Assembly (NCBI RefSeq): GCF_004134825.1
Contig: NZ_SDPN01000025.1
Span: 1 to 54,355 of the forward strand
Direction of reading: 5' to 3'
Length of the DNA stretch: 54,355 nt
DNA from: Agromyces albus
GTDB taxonomy: Bacteria; Actinomycetota; Actinomycetes; Actinomycetales; Microbacteriaceae
The position numbers and the translations under genes were made by a program. A model generated the notes under the pieces. That model was not told where the DNA came from and ran no database searches. It worked only from the letters and a program-made list of their open reading frames with translations. This document shows positions 1 to 10,894 of this stretch, piece by piece. Positions within the stretch are counted from its first letter, which is position 1. Each line of letters begins with the position of its first letter.

Positions 1-12
1 CGCGCTCCCGCG

Positions 13-3000
13 CTAGGCGCGGACGCCGGCGCTGGCGCCGGTGCGCTTCGCCGCGCGGCGCTCGCGCCCGCCCTCGACGAGGCTGTAGAGCACGGGCAGC
101 ACGATGAGCGTGAGCGCCGTCGACGAGACGAGCCCGCCGATCACGACGAGCGCGAGCGGCTGCGAGATGAAGCCGCCCGTGCCCGTGATGCCGAGCGCCA
201 TCGGCAGGAGCGCGAAGATCGTCGCGAGCGCCGTCATGAGGATCGGCCGCAGTCGACGGGATGCGCCGTGCACCAACGCGTCGCGCACGTTCATGCCCCG
301 GTCGCGGTACTGGTTCACGAGGTCGACGAGCACGATCGCGTTCGTCACGACGATGCCCACGAGCATGAGCACGCCCACGAGCGAGGCGACGCCGAGCGGG
401 ATGCCCGTGGCGACCTGCAGCGCGATCGCACCCGTGGCCGCGAACGGCACCGAGACGAGCAGCAGGAGCGGCTGCAGGAGCGAGCGGAACGTCGCGACCA
501 TCACGATGTACACGATGAGGATCGCCGCGAGCAGCGCGAGCCCGAGCTGCGAGAACGACTCGGCCTGATCGGCCGAGACGCCGCCGATCGAGGCGGTCGC
601 GCCGGCGGGCAGGTCGGCGGCGGCGATCGCGGCCGACACCTCGGCGCTCGCCGTGCCGAGGTCGTCGTCATCGGGCGTGGCCGAGATGGTGGCGCTGCGC
701 AGGCCCTGCACGGTCGTGACGGATGACGGGCCGTCGACCTCCGCGACCGTCGCGAGCGAATCGAGTGACACGAGCCCTTCCGGCGTCGGCACCTCGAGCG
801 CCGACAGCTCGTCGACCGTGGTTGGCGGGTCGTCGCTCGCGAGGTAGATCGTGAGCGTCTTCTCATCGATCACCACCGAACCCGACGATTGCGGTTGCAT
901 CGCGGCCGAGACCAGGCCGCCGAGCGCGACCTCGCTGTAGCCGGCGGCGGCCGCGTCGTCACGGTGCACCTCGATGGCGATGTAGCGCCGCGACTCCGAC
1001 AGGTTCGACGCGGTCTGTGCGAGCGAGTCGAGTCCGTCGAGTTCTTCCTCCATGGCCTCGGTCGCCGACTGGAGGTCCTCGGCGTTCGACGCGGTGACGT
1101 CGACCTCGATGTCGGTGGAGGCGCCGAAGCCGCTCGACGCGGCGAGCGTCACGTCGCCGATGTCGCCGAGCGCATCGAGCTCTCCCCGAACCGACGCCTG
1201 CAGCGCCTCCTGGTCGGCGCTCTCCTCGGTGGTGACGGAATACGTGATGGAGCTCGCCCCGCCGCCGAAGGCCGCCGCGATGCCGCGACCGCTCGAGCCG
1301 ATCGAGGTCTGCACGGTCTCGACGCCCTCGGTGCCGCGAATGGCCTGCTCGACCGATCGAGACGCCTCGTCGAGCGCCTCGAGGCTCGTGCCGACGGCCA
1401 GATCTTGCGAGACCCGGAAGGTGTTCTGCCCCGACGAGCCGAGGAAGTTCGTCTTCATGAACGGCAGGAGCGCGATCGTGCCGCCGAGGATCAGCACGGC
1501 GACGATGATGGTCACGACTCCGTGCCGCAGGGTCCACGCGATGATCGGCAGGTAGCCGCGCTGCAGGCGCGACGGGTGCTCGAGCTCGTCGACCGCCGGC
1601 GTGCGTGTCGCCGCGGGCCGCGACCCCGCAGGCCTCCCGGGCACCTTGAGGCGCGCGTTCCCGTCGGCGTCGCGAAGGGCCGGGGCGAGCCACACGTCGT
1701 CGACGAACGCCGCGGCCGCGGCATCCGCCTCGTCCTCATGCTTGTGCAGCTTCGCGGGCTTCAGGAACCAGTACGCGAGCACGGGCACGATCGTGAGCGA
1801 GACGAGCAGCGAGGCGAGCAGTGCGATCGTCACCGTGAGCGAGAACGGCCGGAACAGCTCGCCCGTCACGCCCTCGACGAGGGCGATGGGCAGGAACACC
1901 GCAACGGTCGTGATCGTCGACGCCGTGATCGCGCCGGCGACCTCGCGCACCGCGTGCACGATCGTCGACACCTTGTCGACACCCTCGACGAGGTGGCGCT
2001 TGATGTTCTCGATGACGACGATCGAGTCGTCGACCACGCGCCCGATCGCGATCGTGAGCGCGCCGAGGGTCAGGATGTTGAGCGTGTAGTCGGCGGCCTG
2101 CAGGCCGATGAACGTGATGAGCACCGACGTGGGAATCGAGATCGCCGTCACGAGCGTCGCCCGCACCGACAGCAGGAACACGAGGATCACGATCACCGCG
2201 AACAGCAGTCCGAGCATGCCCTCCGTCGCGAGGGACTCGATCGACTGCTCGATGTAGGGCGCCTGGTCGAAGACGACCGTGAACGTCGCGCCGGGGTTGG
2301 TGGTGTCGAGCCCCGCCTCGAGGTCGGGCAGCAACGCGCGCACGGCGTTCGACACCTCGACCGTGTTGGCTGCGGGCAGCTTCGTGACGGCGATCGTCAG
2401 GGCGGGCTCGCCGTTCACCCGCGAGATGCTCGTGACCGGGTTGTCGGTGAGGGCGACGGATGCCACGTGGCCGATCGTCACCGCCACCGGCACGGTCACC
2501 GTGGCGGGTTCGGCCGCGTCGGGGTCGGCGTCGGGGTCGGGGGCGCCCCCCGCGGCATCCGGAGTCTCCTGCTGCTCGGTCGCACCGAGCACCGGCAGGG
2601 CGGCGATGTCCTCGACGCTCTCGAGCACGGCGCCGGCCTGCACGGCGAACGTCGAGCCGCCTTCGCTGATCGCGCCGGCGGGCACGAGCAGGCCGTTCTG
2701 CGCCAGCGCATCGCGGATCGACTGTTCGGTGATGCCGTGCGCGGCGAGTTCCTCGGGAATCGGGGTGATCGTCACCCGTTGCCCGATGTCGCCCACGATG
2801 GTCGCGTCGCGCACCCCGTCGAGGTCGCGGAGCTCGCCGAGGGTCGTGCGATCGATCTCGTCGGAGAGCGCGCTCACGTCGTCGGCGCCCGTGACGGCGA
2901 CCTGGATGACGGGGAAGTCGTCGAGGCTGAGGGCGAGCACCTGGGGGTCGACGTCGTCGGGCAACTCGCCCGCGATGCGGTTCACCGACGAGAGCAGCTT

Positions 3001-3321
3001 CTGCTCGGCGAACGCCAGGTCGGTGCCGTAGGTGAAGCTCGCGATGACGCGCGAGAGGCCGGTGGAACTCGTCGTCGACGTCGACTCGAGTCCGGTGATG
3101 CCCTGGATCGCGGACTCGATCGGGGTCGAGACGTCGGTGTTCACGACATCGGGCGACGCACCGGGATACGACGTGACGATCGAGAGCTGCGGGAACTCGA
3201 TCGACGGCGCCAGCTCCTGCTTGAGGCTCGAGAGCGAGATGCCACCGAAGATCGCGACGACGACGGTGATCAGGGCGATGAGCGCGCGATTCTTCATGCT
3301 GAGCGCGGCAAGCAGATGCAT
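13..3321 (-). CDS. RND-family efflux permease (HAE1/SwrC-like)
   Basis: Inner-membrane proton-driven exporter of the resistance-nodulation-division superfamily, about 1102 residues, within the usual length. A first membrane helix (residues about 10-30) is followed by a large extracytoplasmic porter loop, a membrane block with the hallmark GRVVDDSIVVIENI segment (Asp pair near residue 428, the proton relay), a second porter loop and a second membrane block, as in the duplicated RND fold. Two acidic/Ala-rich insertions lie in the first porter loop and between the halves. I chose ATG 3321 because the protein then begins MHLLAALSMKNRALIA and an AAGAAT hexamer lies exactly 6 nt upstream; upstream in-frame codons give low-complexity residues. 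No membrane-fusion partner is adjacent, as is common in Gram-positives. Substrate unknown. Divergent from the secreted-protein gene at 3440. Confidence 0.92.
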   Translation of the reverse strand: MHLLAALSMKNRALIALITVVVAIFGGISLSSLKQELAPSIEFPQLSIVTSYPGASPDVVNTDVSTPIESAIQGITGLESTSTTSSTGLSRVIASFTYGTDLAFAEQKLLSSVNRIAGELPDDVDPQVLALSLDDFPVIQVAVTGADDVSALSDEIDRTTLGELRDLDGVRDATIVGDIGQRVTITPIPEELAAHGITEQSIRDALAQNGLLVPAGAISEGGSTFAVQAGAVLESVEDIAALPVLGATEQQETPDAAGGAPDPDADPDAAEPATVTVPVAVTIGHVASVALTDNPVTSISRVNGEPALTIAVTKLPAANTVEVSNAVRALLPDLEAGLDTTNPGATFTVVFDQAPYIEQSIESLATEGMLGLLFAVIVILVFLLSVRATLVTAISIPTSVLITFIGLQAADYTLNILTLGALTIAIGRVVDDSIVVIENIKRHLVEGVDKVSTIVHAVREVAGAITASTITTVAVFLPIALVEGVTGELFRPFSLTVTIALLASLLVSLTIVPVLAYWFLKPAKLHKHEDEADAAAAAFVDDVWLAPALRDADGNARLKVPGRPAGSRPAATRTPAVDELEHPSRLQRGYLPIIAWTLRHGVVTIIVAVLILGGTIALLPFMKTNFLGSSGQNTFRVSQDLAVGTSLEALDEASRSVEQAIRGTEGVETVQTSIGSSGRGIAAAFGGGASSITYSVTTEESADQEALQASVRGELDALGDIGDVTLAASSGFGASTDIEVDVTASNAEDLQSATEAMEEELDGLDSLAQTASNLSESRRYIAIEVHRDDAAAAGYSEVALGGLVSAAMQPQSSGSVVIDEKTLTIYLASDDPPTTVDELSALEVPTPEGLVSLDSLATVAEVDGPSSVTTVQGLRSATISATPDDDDLGTASAEVSAAIAAADLPAGATASIGGVSADQAESFSQLGLALLAAILIVYIVMVATFRSLLQPLLLLVSVPFAATGAIALQVATGIPLGVASLVGVLMLVGIVVTNAIVLVDLVNQYRDRGMNVRDALVHGASRRLRPILMTALATIFALLPMALGITGTGGFISQPLALVVIGGLVSSTALTLIVLPVLYSLVEGGRERRAAKRTGASAGVRA

Positions 3322-3369
3322 TGCACGATTCTTGCAGTCTGAAGGATCGTCATGTTGCGGAACGTCGGA

Positions 3370-3386
3370 TCCCCCGTCTGGGGGGA
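3370..3386. promoter_or_regulatory. TCCCCC-N5-GGGGGA dyad in divergent promoter region
   Basis: Six-base arms TCCCCC and GGGGGA separated by 5 nt (GTCTG), 53 bp before the start at 3440 and 49 bp before the RND start at 3321. The same 6-5-6 architecture recurs at 25608-25624 before the secreted protease. A plausible -10 for the plus-strand gene is TAGGGT at 3411-3416. I infer a binding site for a response-regulator-like factor acting on envelope genes; no such regulator is encoded here. Confidence 0.4.
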
Positions 3387-3439
3387 TAGACGGCCCGGCG
3401 AAACGCGAGGTAGGGTGCCAATCGACAAAGCGGGGGCTT

Positions 3440-4588
3440 ATGACGGATTCCAAGGTGGAAGCTCAGCGGCGCATGCCCGGGCTTCGTCTTGCCCTCATGG
3501 CCACCGGATTCTCAGTCGCCTGGCTCGCCGTGAGCCTCTTCGCGAGCTCCTCGAGCGCCTCCGCCGACGAGCAGGACCCCAACGGTCTGCTCGGAAGCGT
3601 CGGCTCGCTGCTCGGCGGCGTCACGACCACCGTCGGCAACACGCTCGGCACGGTCGTCGGCACCGCGCCTGCCGCGCCGGCTCCTGCACCTGCACCTGCA
3701 CCTGCACCGGCTCCCGTGCCGGCACCTGGTCCTGCGCCGGCACCTGCTCCCGCGCCTGCTCCGGCACCCGTAGCCGCCCCGGCTCCCGCGCCCGTTCCGG
3801 CACCCGTTGCCGCCCCGGCGCCGGCACCTCCTGCCGCCCCCGTGGCCATCGTCGGCGGCGTGACGGATGCCGCGAACAGCACGATCTCCGGCGTGAACAT
3901 CGCCGTCGGAACGCTCGTCAACGGTCTCACCGGGGCGGTCACAGAGCTCGCCAGTGGCGACACCGTCAGCGGCATCCTCACTCCCGTCACGGGACTCCTC
4001 GACGGCGTCGTCGGCAGCCTCCCGATCGTGGGCGGAATCCTCGGCGACAACACGCTCGGCGGTGTGCTCGGCCCGGTCACCGGTGTCGTCGACGACACCC
4101 TCGACACGGTCGTCGGCGGCGTCGTCGGAACGATCGGAGAGCTGCCCACCGACGGCACCGGGCTGATTCCGTTCCTGCCCGACCTCCCACTCCTGCCGGG
4201 CTCGCCCGGCGAAGTGCTCCCCACGTCGCCCGGCGGCGGCAGTCCACCCGGCATCCCGCCGGTCACGACGCTGTCCGATGCACCGCGCGGAACCGCGGCC
4301 GCCTCGCTCGACTCCTTCGAAACATCCACCCCGCCTTCGGGGATTCCCACCACGACACCCCCCGGTGACGGCGCTCCGTCAGGCGGCGACCAGCCGCCCG
4401 TGAGCACGCCCGGCGCGCCTGCACCCTCGGGTTCCGCTGCCGGCTCGGCCGGCGCCGGGGCATCCGGAGCTTCCGACGCGGCCTTCGCCGCGCTCGAACT
4501 CGACGCACTCGCGTCACTGGTGCTGAACTCGGTCGACGACGAGCTGCCGTCGTCACCGGTCAGCGGCACCGATTCATCCCCTGACTGA
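3440..4588 (+). CDS. secreted Pro/Ala/Gly-rich hydrophobic repeat protein
   Basis: 382-residue exported protein of unknown function. The N-terminus has a charged stretch, a hydrophobic helix (about residues 14-32) and an Ala-Ser-Ala type cleavage region near residue 37, so a Sec signal peptide is likely. Next comes a short Gly/Leu/Val segment, a long Pro-Ala dipeptide stretch (about residues 75-135), then a hydrophobic Gly/Val/Leu/Thr-rich block (GVLGPVTGVVDDTLDTVVGG and similar), and a Pro/Ser/Gly-rich tail. There is no C-terminal membrane anchor or sorting motif. ATG 3440 was chosen because the signal peptide begins there; earlier codons overlap the divergent promoter. It precedes the chaplin-like anchored protein by 86 bp, suggesting a surface-layer role for the pair. 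Function inferred only from composition. Confidence 0.75.
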   Translation: MTDSKVEAQRRMPGLRLALMATGFSVAWLAVSLFASSSSASADEQDPNGLLGSVGSLLGGVTTTVGNTLGTVVGTAPAAPAPAPAPAPAPAPVPAPGPAPAPAPAPAPAPVAAPAPAPVPAPVAAPAPAPPAAPVAIVGGVTDAANSTISGVNIAVGTLVNGLTGAVTELASGDTVSGILTPVTGLLDGVVGSLPIVGGILGDNTLGGVLGPVTGVVDDTLDTVVGGVVGTIGELPTDGTGLIPFLPDLPLLPGSPGEVLPTSPGGGSPPGIPPVTTLSDAPRGTAAASLDSFETSTPPSGIPTTTPPGDGAPSGGDQPPVSTPGAPAPSGSAAGSAGAGASGASDAAFAALELDALASLVLNSVDDELPSSPVSGTDSSPD

Positions 4589-4598
4589 CGGGGACCGC

Positions 4599-4645
4599 TC
4601 CGCCTCATCGAAGGCGGAAACGGTCATCGCTCCCGCCTGGGAGCG
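4599..4645 (+). terminator. two tandem hairpins between the envelope genes
   Basis: Stem TCCGCCT/AGGCGGA with a 6-nt loop (4599-4618) and stem CGCTCCC/GGGAGCG with a 4-nt loop (4628-4645) lie between the secreted protein and the chaplin-like gene. They could terminate the first transcript or attenuate read-through; no U-tract follows, as is usual at this G+C content. Confidence 0.5.
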
Positions 4646-4674
4646 ACACAACCCATCAGTCAGGAGATCTACTC

Positions 4675-6615
<1,941 letters not shown>

Positions 6616-6625
6616 ATCACGGTGA

Positions 6626-6658
6626 GCTCCGGCGCCGCCCTGAGGGCGGTGCCGGAGC
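6626..6658 (+). terminator. intrinsic terminator hairpin after the surface-protein gene
   Basis: Arms GCTCCGGCGCCGCCC and GGGCGGTGCCGGAGC pair over 15 positions with one G-U wobble and a TGA loop, 11 nt after the stop codon. A strong GC stem without U-tract. Confidence 0.8.
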
Positions 6659-6696
6659 ACCCCGCGGCACTCAGTGCCCCCTCAGGCTCCGCGCCC

Positions 6697-7125
6697 CCTC
6701 AAGCTCCGTGCCGTCCCTAGGGCGGCACGGTAGGTCGCCAGAAACCCCTCAGGCGGCCGGTCGGGGCGGTGGCAGTCCCCCCGCCGCCGCCCCGTACTTC
6801 ACCTTCGCTCCACAACTCAAGAGAGCCGGGTTACCCCGGACCAGAAGCCCTCAAGCTCCGCGTCGCCACCCGGTGGCGCGGTCGGCCGCCAGACACCCCT
6901 CAGGCGGCCAGGCGGGGCGGCGGCAGTCCCCCCGCCGTCGCCCCGCCTCACCCTCGCCCTACGACTTCGAGAAGCGCCGGGTCACCCCGGGGCAGATCGC
7001 CCTCAAGCTCCGCGCCGCCACACCCGATGGCGCGGTCGCCGCCAGAAGCCCACCTGGCGGCCAGGCGGGGCAGCGGCCGTGCCCCCCGCCGTCGCCCCGC
7101 CTCATCCTCGTCGCTCGAGAGAGCA
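6697..7125. repeat. three tandem 152-bp structured repeats, non-coding
   Basis: Copies begin at 6697, 6849 and 7001, each opening with CCTCAAGCTCCG; the period is exactly 152 bp, not a multiple of three, so this is not a coding repeat. The third copy is truncated where it meets the tetR stop. Each copy has an opening GC hairpin (for example CGCCAC/GTGGCG at 6864-6878) and a strong 12-15-bp stem (6910-6924 with 6934-6948 in copy 2; 6762-6773 with 6783-6794 in copy 1). Copies 1 and 2 also carry CCGGG/CCCGG late in the unit. The main stem is kept despite base changes. This array fills most of the 511 bp between the two convergent genes. Confidence 0.75.
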
Positions 7126-7126
7126 A

Positions 7127-7774
7127 CTACGCCGAGGGCCGCCGATCCAGCCCCGCCGCCGGAAGCAGCACGCCGTCGATGAGTGAGACCAGGAATTCGG
7201 CGTCGACCGGCTTCCTCTCCAGCAGCAGCCGGAACGCGGCCATCGCCGGTATCAGGTTGGCCAGCATCTCGACGTCGCAGTCGCGCGAGATCTCACCGCG
7301 CTCGATTGCGCGGCGCAGGAACATCCGGTTCACCGCCGCACGCGGCTCGATGATCGCCGCGTGCGCGGCATCGGCGAGCTCAGGCGAGCTCGAGAGCATG
7401 CCGAACAGCCCCGCCATGATCCGCATCTTCCGCTCTGCCTCTTCGATCGAGCGCGGGCGGATCATCGCGACGAGATCGCCGCGCAAGGTCCCCGTGTCGG
7501 GAAGCCGCTCGAAGTCGATCTCGCCCGCCTTCATGCATGCGACCGCGTCGAGCACGAGGTCGGCCTTGGACGGCCAGCGTCGGTAGATGGTCGCCTTGCC
7601 CGCCTTCGCGCGTGCGGCCACCATGTCGATGGTCATGCCGTCGAACCCGTTCTCGGCGAGCACGTCGATCGCTGCGTCGAGGATCTCGGGATCGCGGGTG
7701 TGGTCGCGCTTCCGGCCGAGCTTCGCGGATGTCGCGATGCGATCGACCTCGGCCGAAGGGTCGAGCTGCGTCAT
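7127..7774 (-). CDS. TetR-family regulator of the adjacent MFS exporter
   Basis: 215-residue one-component repressor. The N-terminal TetR helix-turn-helix spans about residues 28-75, with the recognition region MVAARAKAGKATIYRRWPSK. The C-terminal half is the variable ligand-binding and dimerisation region. ATG 7774 has GGAG about 10 nt upstream. It is transcribed divergently from the DHA2-type exporter at 7875 with 100 bp between them, the classic arrangement in which the repressor controls itself and the pump and is released by a pump substrate. Two AACTGTT copies 16 bp apart and a GAAACT-N4-AGTCTC dyad in the gap are candidate operator elements. The ligand is not deducible. Confidence 0.9.
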   Translation of the reverse strand: MTQLDPSAEVDRIATSAKLGRKRDHTRDPEILDAAIDVLAENGFDGMTIDMVAARAKAGKATIYRRWPSKADLVLDAVACMKAGEIDFERLPDTGTLRGDLVAMIRPRSIEEAERKMRIMAGLFGMLSSSPELADAAHAAIIEPRAAVNRMFLRRAIERGEISRDCDVEMLANLIPAMAAFRLLLERKPVDAEFLVSLIDGVLLPAAGLDRRPSA

Positions 7775-7828
7775 CGCGGGTCATCTCCGTGTCTCGAGCG
7801 TCGCATGTTGCTGCCATGTTACTTCAAG

Positions 7829-7867
7829 AACTGTTCATATCCGAAACTGTTGAGTCTCGTATATAGT
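7829..7867 (+). promoter_or_regulatory. MFS promoter with candidate TetR operator
   Basis: TATAGT at 7862-7867 is a good -10 hexamer with 7 nt to ATG 7875, implying a leaderless mRNA. Upstream are AACTGTT at 7829-7835 and 7845-7851 and the imperfect dyad GAAACT-GTTG-AGTCTC at 7843-7858, positioned to block polymerase. Confidence 0.5.
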
Positions 7868-7874
7868 GGCCGTC

Positions 7875-9392
7875 ATGTCTCTCGCTCCCGCCGAACCGTC
7901 GACGTCGTCCGCTCCGTCGTCCCGCCGCTGGTGGACCCTCGCCACTGTGGCCCTCGCCCAGCTCATGGTCGTGCTCGACGCAACCGTCGTGAACATCGCC
8001 CTGCCCGCCGCCCAGGCCGACCTCGGCTTCTCGAACGGCGACCGGCAATGGATCATCACCGCGTACTCGCTCGCGTTCGGCAGCCTGCTCCTGCTCGGCG
8101 GCCGCCTGTCCGACCTGTGGGGGCGCAGGCGCACGTTCATCATCGGTCTCATCGGCTTCGCGGCGGCATCCGCCCTCGCCGGCGCCGCGCCGACCTTCGG
8201 CATCCTCGTCGGCGGGCGCGCGCTCCAGGGTGCGTTCGGCGCGCTGCTCGCACCCACGGTCCTCGCCGTCCTCACGACGACCTTCACGATCCCCAAGGAG
8301 CGGGCCCGCGCCTTCGGGATCATCGGGGCGATCGCGGGTGCGGGCGGCGCGATCGGCCTCCTGCTCGGCGGGTTCCTCACCGAACAGCTCGACTGGCGCT
8401 GGAACCTGTACATCAACGTCGTCATCGCTGCGATCGCCGTTGTCGGCTCAGTCGTCTTCGTGCGCCTTGCGCCTCGCACAGGCCCACGCCCCAAGCTCGA
8501 CCTTCCCGGTACCGTTCTCGTCTCGGGTGCGCTCTTCCTGCTCGTCTACGGATTCTCGAACGCCGAGGCCGAGGGCTGGGAGTCACCGCTCACGTGGGGA
8601 ATGCTCGTGGCATCCGGCGTACTGCTTATCGCGTTCGTGCTCTGGCAGCGACGCGCTGCACACCCGCTCCTGCCGCTCTCCATCGTGCTCGACCGCAACC
8701 GCGGCGCCGCCTACGCATCGCTGCTCATCGCCGGTGCGGGAATGTTCGGCATCTTCCTCTTCGTGACCTACTACCTGCAGACGTCGCTCGGTTACTCGCC
8801 CATGCAGACCGGATTCTCGTTTCTGCCGATGATCGCCATGCTCGTGCTCGCCGCGCAGCTGTCGACGAACCTCCTCCTGCCGCGCTTCGGCCCGAAGGTG
8901 ATGGTGCCGGTCGGCATGCTGCTCGCCGCGACCGGCATGGTCTCCCTCACGCACCTCGGCGCGCAGAGCACCTACGCCGCCGACATCCTCGCTCCCCTGA
9001 TGATCCTGGGCTTCGGCATGGGCTCGATCATGCCGGCGTCGATGCAGACGGCGACGTTCGGGGTCGACGGCTCGTTCGCGGGGGTCGCATCGGCGATGGT
9101 CAACACGAGCCAGCAGGTCGGCGGCTCGATCGGCACCGCGCTGCTCAACACGCTCGCGGCCACCGCCGTGACCGATTACCTCGCAACGCACACCCCAACG
9201 ACCGATGCGGTGATCGCGGATGCCGCGATCCACAGCTTTGCGACCGCGTACTGGTGGGGCGCCGGATTCTTCACGTTCGGCGCGGTGCTGGCGGCCCTGC
9301 TCTTCCGCCGCAGAGATGACGGCCTGTCGGTCGCCACGCCGCGTTCCACCTCGTCGGAGACCCGCGACGAGGTCCCGGTGGCGGTCGGCTGA
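7875..9392 (+). CDS. MFS drug exporter, DHA2 (EmrB/QacA) 14-helix family
   Basis: 505-residue proton-coupled exporter. The first helix carries LDATVVNIALP (residues 34-44), typical of DHA2 proteins, and the loop after helix 2 carries GGRLSDLWGRRRTF (motif A, about 75-88). Hydrophobic segments fit 14 helices. ATG 7875 is chosen over the in-frame GTG at 7866 because the -10 hexamer TATAGT (7862-7867) overlaps that GTG, so the transcript would start at or next to the ATG. Divergent TetR gene suggests substrate-inducible multidrug or antiseptic efflux. The substrate is unknown. Confidence 0.92.
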   Translation: MSLAPAEPSTSSAPSSRRWWTLATVALAQLMVVLDATVVNIALPAAQADLGFSNGDRQWIITAYSLAFGSLLLLGGRLSDLWGRRRTFIIGLIGFAAASALAGAAPTFGILVGGRALQGAFGALLAPTVLAVLTTTFTIPKERARAFGIIGAIAGAGGAIGLLLGGFLTEQLDWRWNLYINVVIAAIAVVGSVVFVRLAPRTGPRPKLDLPGTVLVSGALFLLVYGFSNAEAEGWESPLTWGMLVASGVLLIAFVLWQRRAAHPLLPLSIVLDRNRGAAYASLLIAGAGMFGIFLFVTYYLQTSLGYSPMQTGFSFLPMIAMLVLAAQLSTNLLLPRFGPKVMVPVGMLLAATGMVSLTHLGAQSTYAADILAPLMILGFGMGSIMPASMQTATFGVDGSFAGVASAMVNTSQQVGGSIGTALLNTLAATAVTDYLATHTPTTDAVIADAAIHSFATAYWWGAGFFTFGAVLAALLFRRRDDGLSVATPRSTSSETRDEVPVAVG

Positions 9393-9405
9393 GGCGCGTC
9401 GCCGC

Positions 9406-10851
9406 TCAGACCACGGAGGCGAGCAGCTCGGGCTCGGGCTCGGACATCGGCGCCTGCATGAGCGACCGCCAGGCGCGGGTGAGCGCCCGCACCGCGGCAT
9501 CCGTCGTCTCGGGGGAGTAGCAGATGGGCAGGCGGAGGAATCGCTCGAACGCGCCGTCGATGCCGAAGCGCGGACCGGCGGCCACGATGAGGCCTTCACG
9601 CCGAGCAGCGAGCGCGAGCTGCGAGCTGACGGGCGCGCCGAGCCCGATCCAGGTCACGATGCCGCCGTCGACGTGCGGCACGTGCCACTCAGGGAAGGCG
9701 TCGGCGAGCAGCGCCTCGAGCCGGTCGCGACCGGAGCGGAGCTGCTCGCGCCGCAACTCGAGGATGTCGTCCATGTGCTCCTCGAGCAGCCGCGTGACGA
9801 GCAGCTGCTCGATGATCGGCGTGCCGAGGTCTCCCGGCGAGCGCACCGCGAGGAGGCGGCTGATGAGCGGCCGGTCGGCCCGGATCCAGCCGACGCGCAG
9901 CCCGCCCCACACGGTCTTGCCGACCGAGCCCACCATGATGGCGGGGCCGTATGCGGCGAGCGGCAGGTACGACGCGGCGCGGTCGACGTCGAGCTCACCC
10001 GTCGTCTCGTCGGCGATCAGCACCGTGCCCTGCCGTGCCGCCGCGTCGGTCACGCGCTCACGCTGGTCGACGCTCATCGACCGGCCGGTCGGGTTCTGGA
10101 AGTCGGGCATCAGGTAGGCGGCCGAGGGATTGCTGTGCCGGATGGCCTGCTCGAGCGCCTCGGTCTCGTCTCCCTCACCGAATGCGCCCGCGTCATGCGG
10201 GGCGACCGCGACCGGCACGAGCCGAGCACCTGCGGCGCGCAGCGCCTCGTACGCGTGCGGATACGTGGGCGCCTCGATGATCGCCCGGTCGCCGCGACTG
10301 ATGACGGCACGGGAGAGCAACGCGATCGCGTGCTGCGCGCCGATCGTTACCATGATCTGCTCGGGCGATGTCGGCAGGCCGCGCGCCGTGTACCGGTCGG
10401 CGATGACTGCGCGCAGCGCGGGCCTGCCGAGCGGGTCGAAGCCCGCGTCGCCGAGCTCGCCCGGCAGGTCGTCGATGGCTAGCCGCGCGACATCCGCCAG
10501 CCACGGCAGCGCGGGCGGCGCCGCCTTCGAGAAGTCGATGTAGTCGGCAGCGGGCGGCGCGGGGAGGATCGCGGGTGCGCCGGGCAGCCGCGCCACGCTG
10601 CCGGAGCCGCGCACGCTCTGCACGAGCCCGTGCTCGCGCAAGTGACGATAGGCCGCCGTGACGGTCGTGCGGCTGAGCGCAAGCCGCTCGGCGAGGTCGC
10701 GCTCGGCGGGGAGTCGAGTGCCGACCGGGATGCGCCCGTCGAGGATCAGGAGCCGCACGCGGTCGGCGAGGGCCTCGTAGGCGCTGCCCGCGCCACGCCA
10801 GTCACCAAGGAGGAGTTCGAGCGATCGCGCGGTGAGAGCCAAGTCCGACAT
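9406..10851 (-). CDS. MocR-type (GntR wHTH + aminotransferase fold) regulator
   Basis: 481-residue PLP-dependent regulator. A GntR winged helix (residues about 20-90, with LPAERDLAERLALSRTTVTAAY) is fused to a class I aminotransferase-like domain containing FQNPTG (252-257), Asp281 in IADE, and the Schiff-base Lys312 in SVGKTVWGG. Members such as PdxR and GabR sense PLP or amino-acid external aldimines. It is divergent from a YczE-like membrane gene, a recurrent pairing. A TAAAGT hexamer lies exactly 6 nt before ATG 10851, so the mRNA is probably leaderless, and AGGCCA repeats overlap this promoter, suggesting autoregulation. Confidence 0.92.
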   Translation of the reverse strand: MSDLALTARSLELLLGDWRGAGSAYEALADRVRLLILDGRIPVGTRLPAERDLAERLALSRTTVTAAYRHLREHGLVQSVRGSGSVARLPGAPAILPAPPAADYIDFSKAAPPALPWLADVARLAIDDLPGELGDAGFDPLGRPALRAVIADRYTARGLPTSPEQIMVTIGAQHAIALLSRAVISRGDRAIIEAPTYPHAYEALRAAGARLVPVAVAPHDAGAFGEGDETEALEQAIRHSNPSAAYLMPDFQNPTGRSMSVDQRERVTDAAARQGTVLIADETTGELDVDRAASYLPLAAYGPAIMVGSVGKTVWGGLRVGWIRADRPLISRLLAVRSPGDLGTPIIEQLLVTRLLEEHMDDILELRREQLRSGRDRLEALLADAFPEWHVPHVDGGIVTWIGLGAPVSSQLALAARREGLIVAAGPRFGIDGAFERFLRLPICYSPETTDAAVRALTRAWRSLMQAPMSEPEPELLASVV

Positions 10852-10852
10852 A

Positions 10853-10891
10853 AGGCCACTTTAGGCCAATTGGCTCTATACGGGAAGGCCA
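10853..10891. promoter_or_regulatory. MocR operator: three AGGCCA direct repeats plus palindrome
   Basis: AGGCCA occurs at 10853-10858, 10863-10868 and 10886-10891 (steps of 10 and 23 bp). The middle copy is part of the perfect palindrome GCCAATTGGC (10865-10874). The array spans the start region of mocR and the promoter of yczE. MocR dimers typically bind spaced direct repeats, so this is the obvious target. Confidence 0.65.
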
Positions 10892-10894
10892 ATC

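Noticed and set aside
889..3342. Very long open frame antisense to the RND permease gene (plus strand)
   Set aside because: Its product is Arg/His/Asp/Glu-rich low-complexity sequence, a typical shadow of a GC-rich gene in the opposite frame, while the minus strand shows clear RND motifs.
3322..3453. Longer N-terminus for the RND permease
   Set aside because: It would overlap the divergent promoter and add 44 residues unlike any permease; MHLLAALSMKNRALIA at 3321 is the family-like start with an AAGAAT 6 nt upstream.
6708..7126. Open frames through the 152-bp repeat array
   Set aside because: The repeat period is not a multiple of three, so each unit reads in a different frame; products are Pro/Arg/Gly-rich without recognisable domains.
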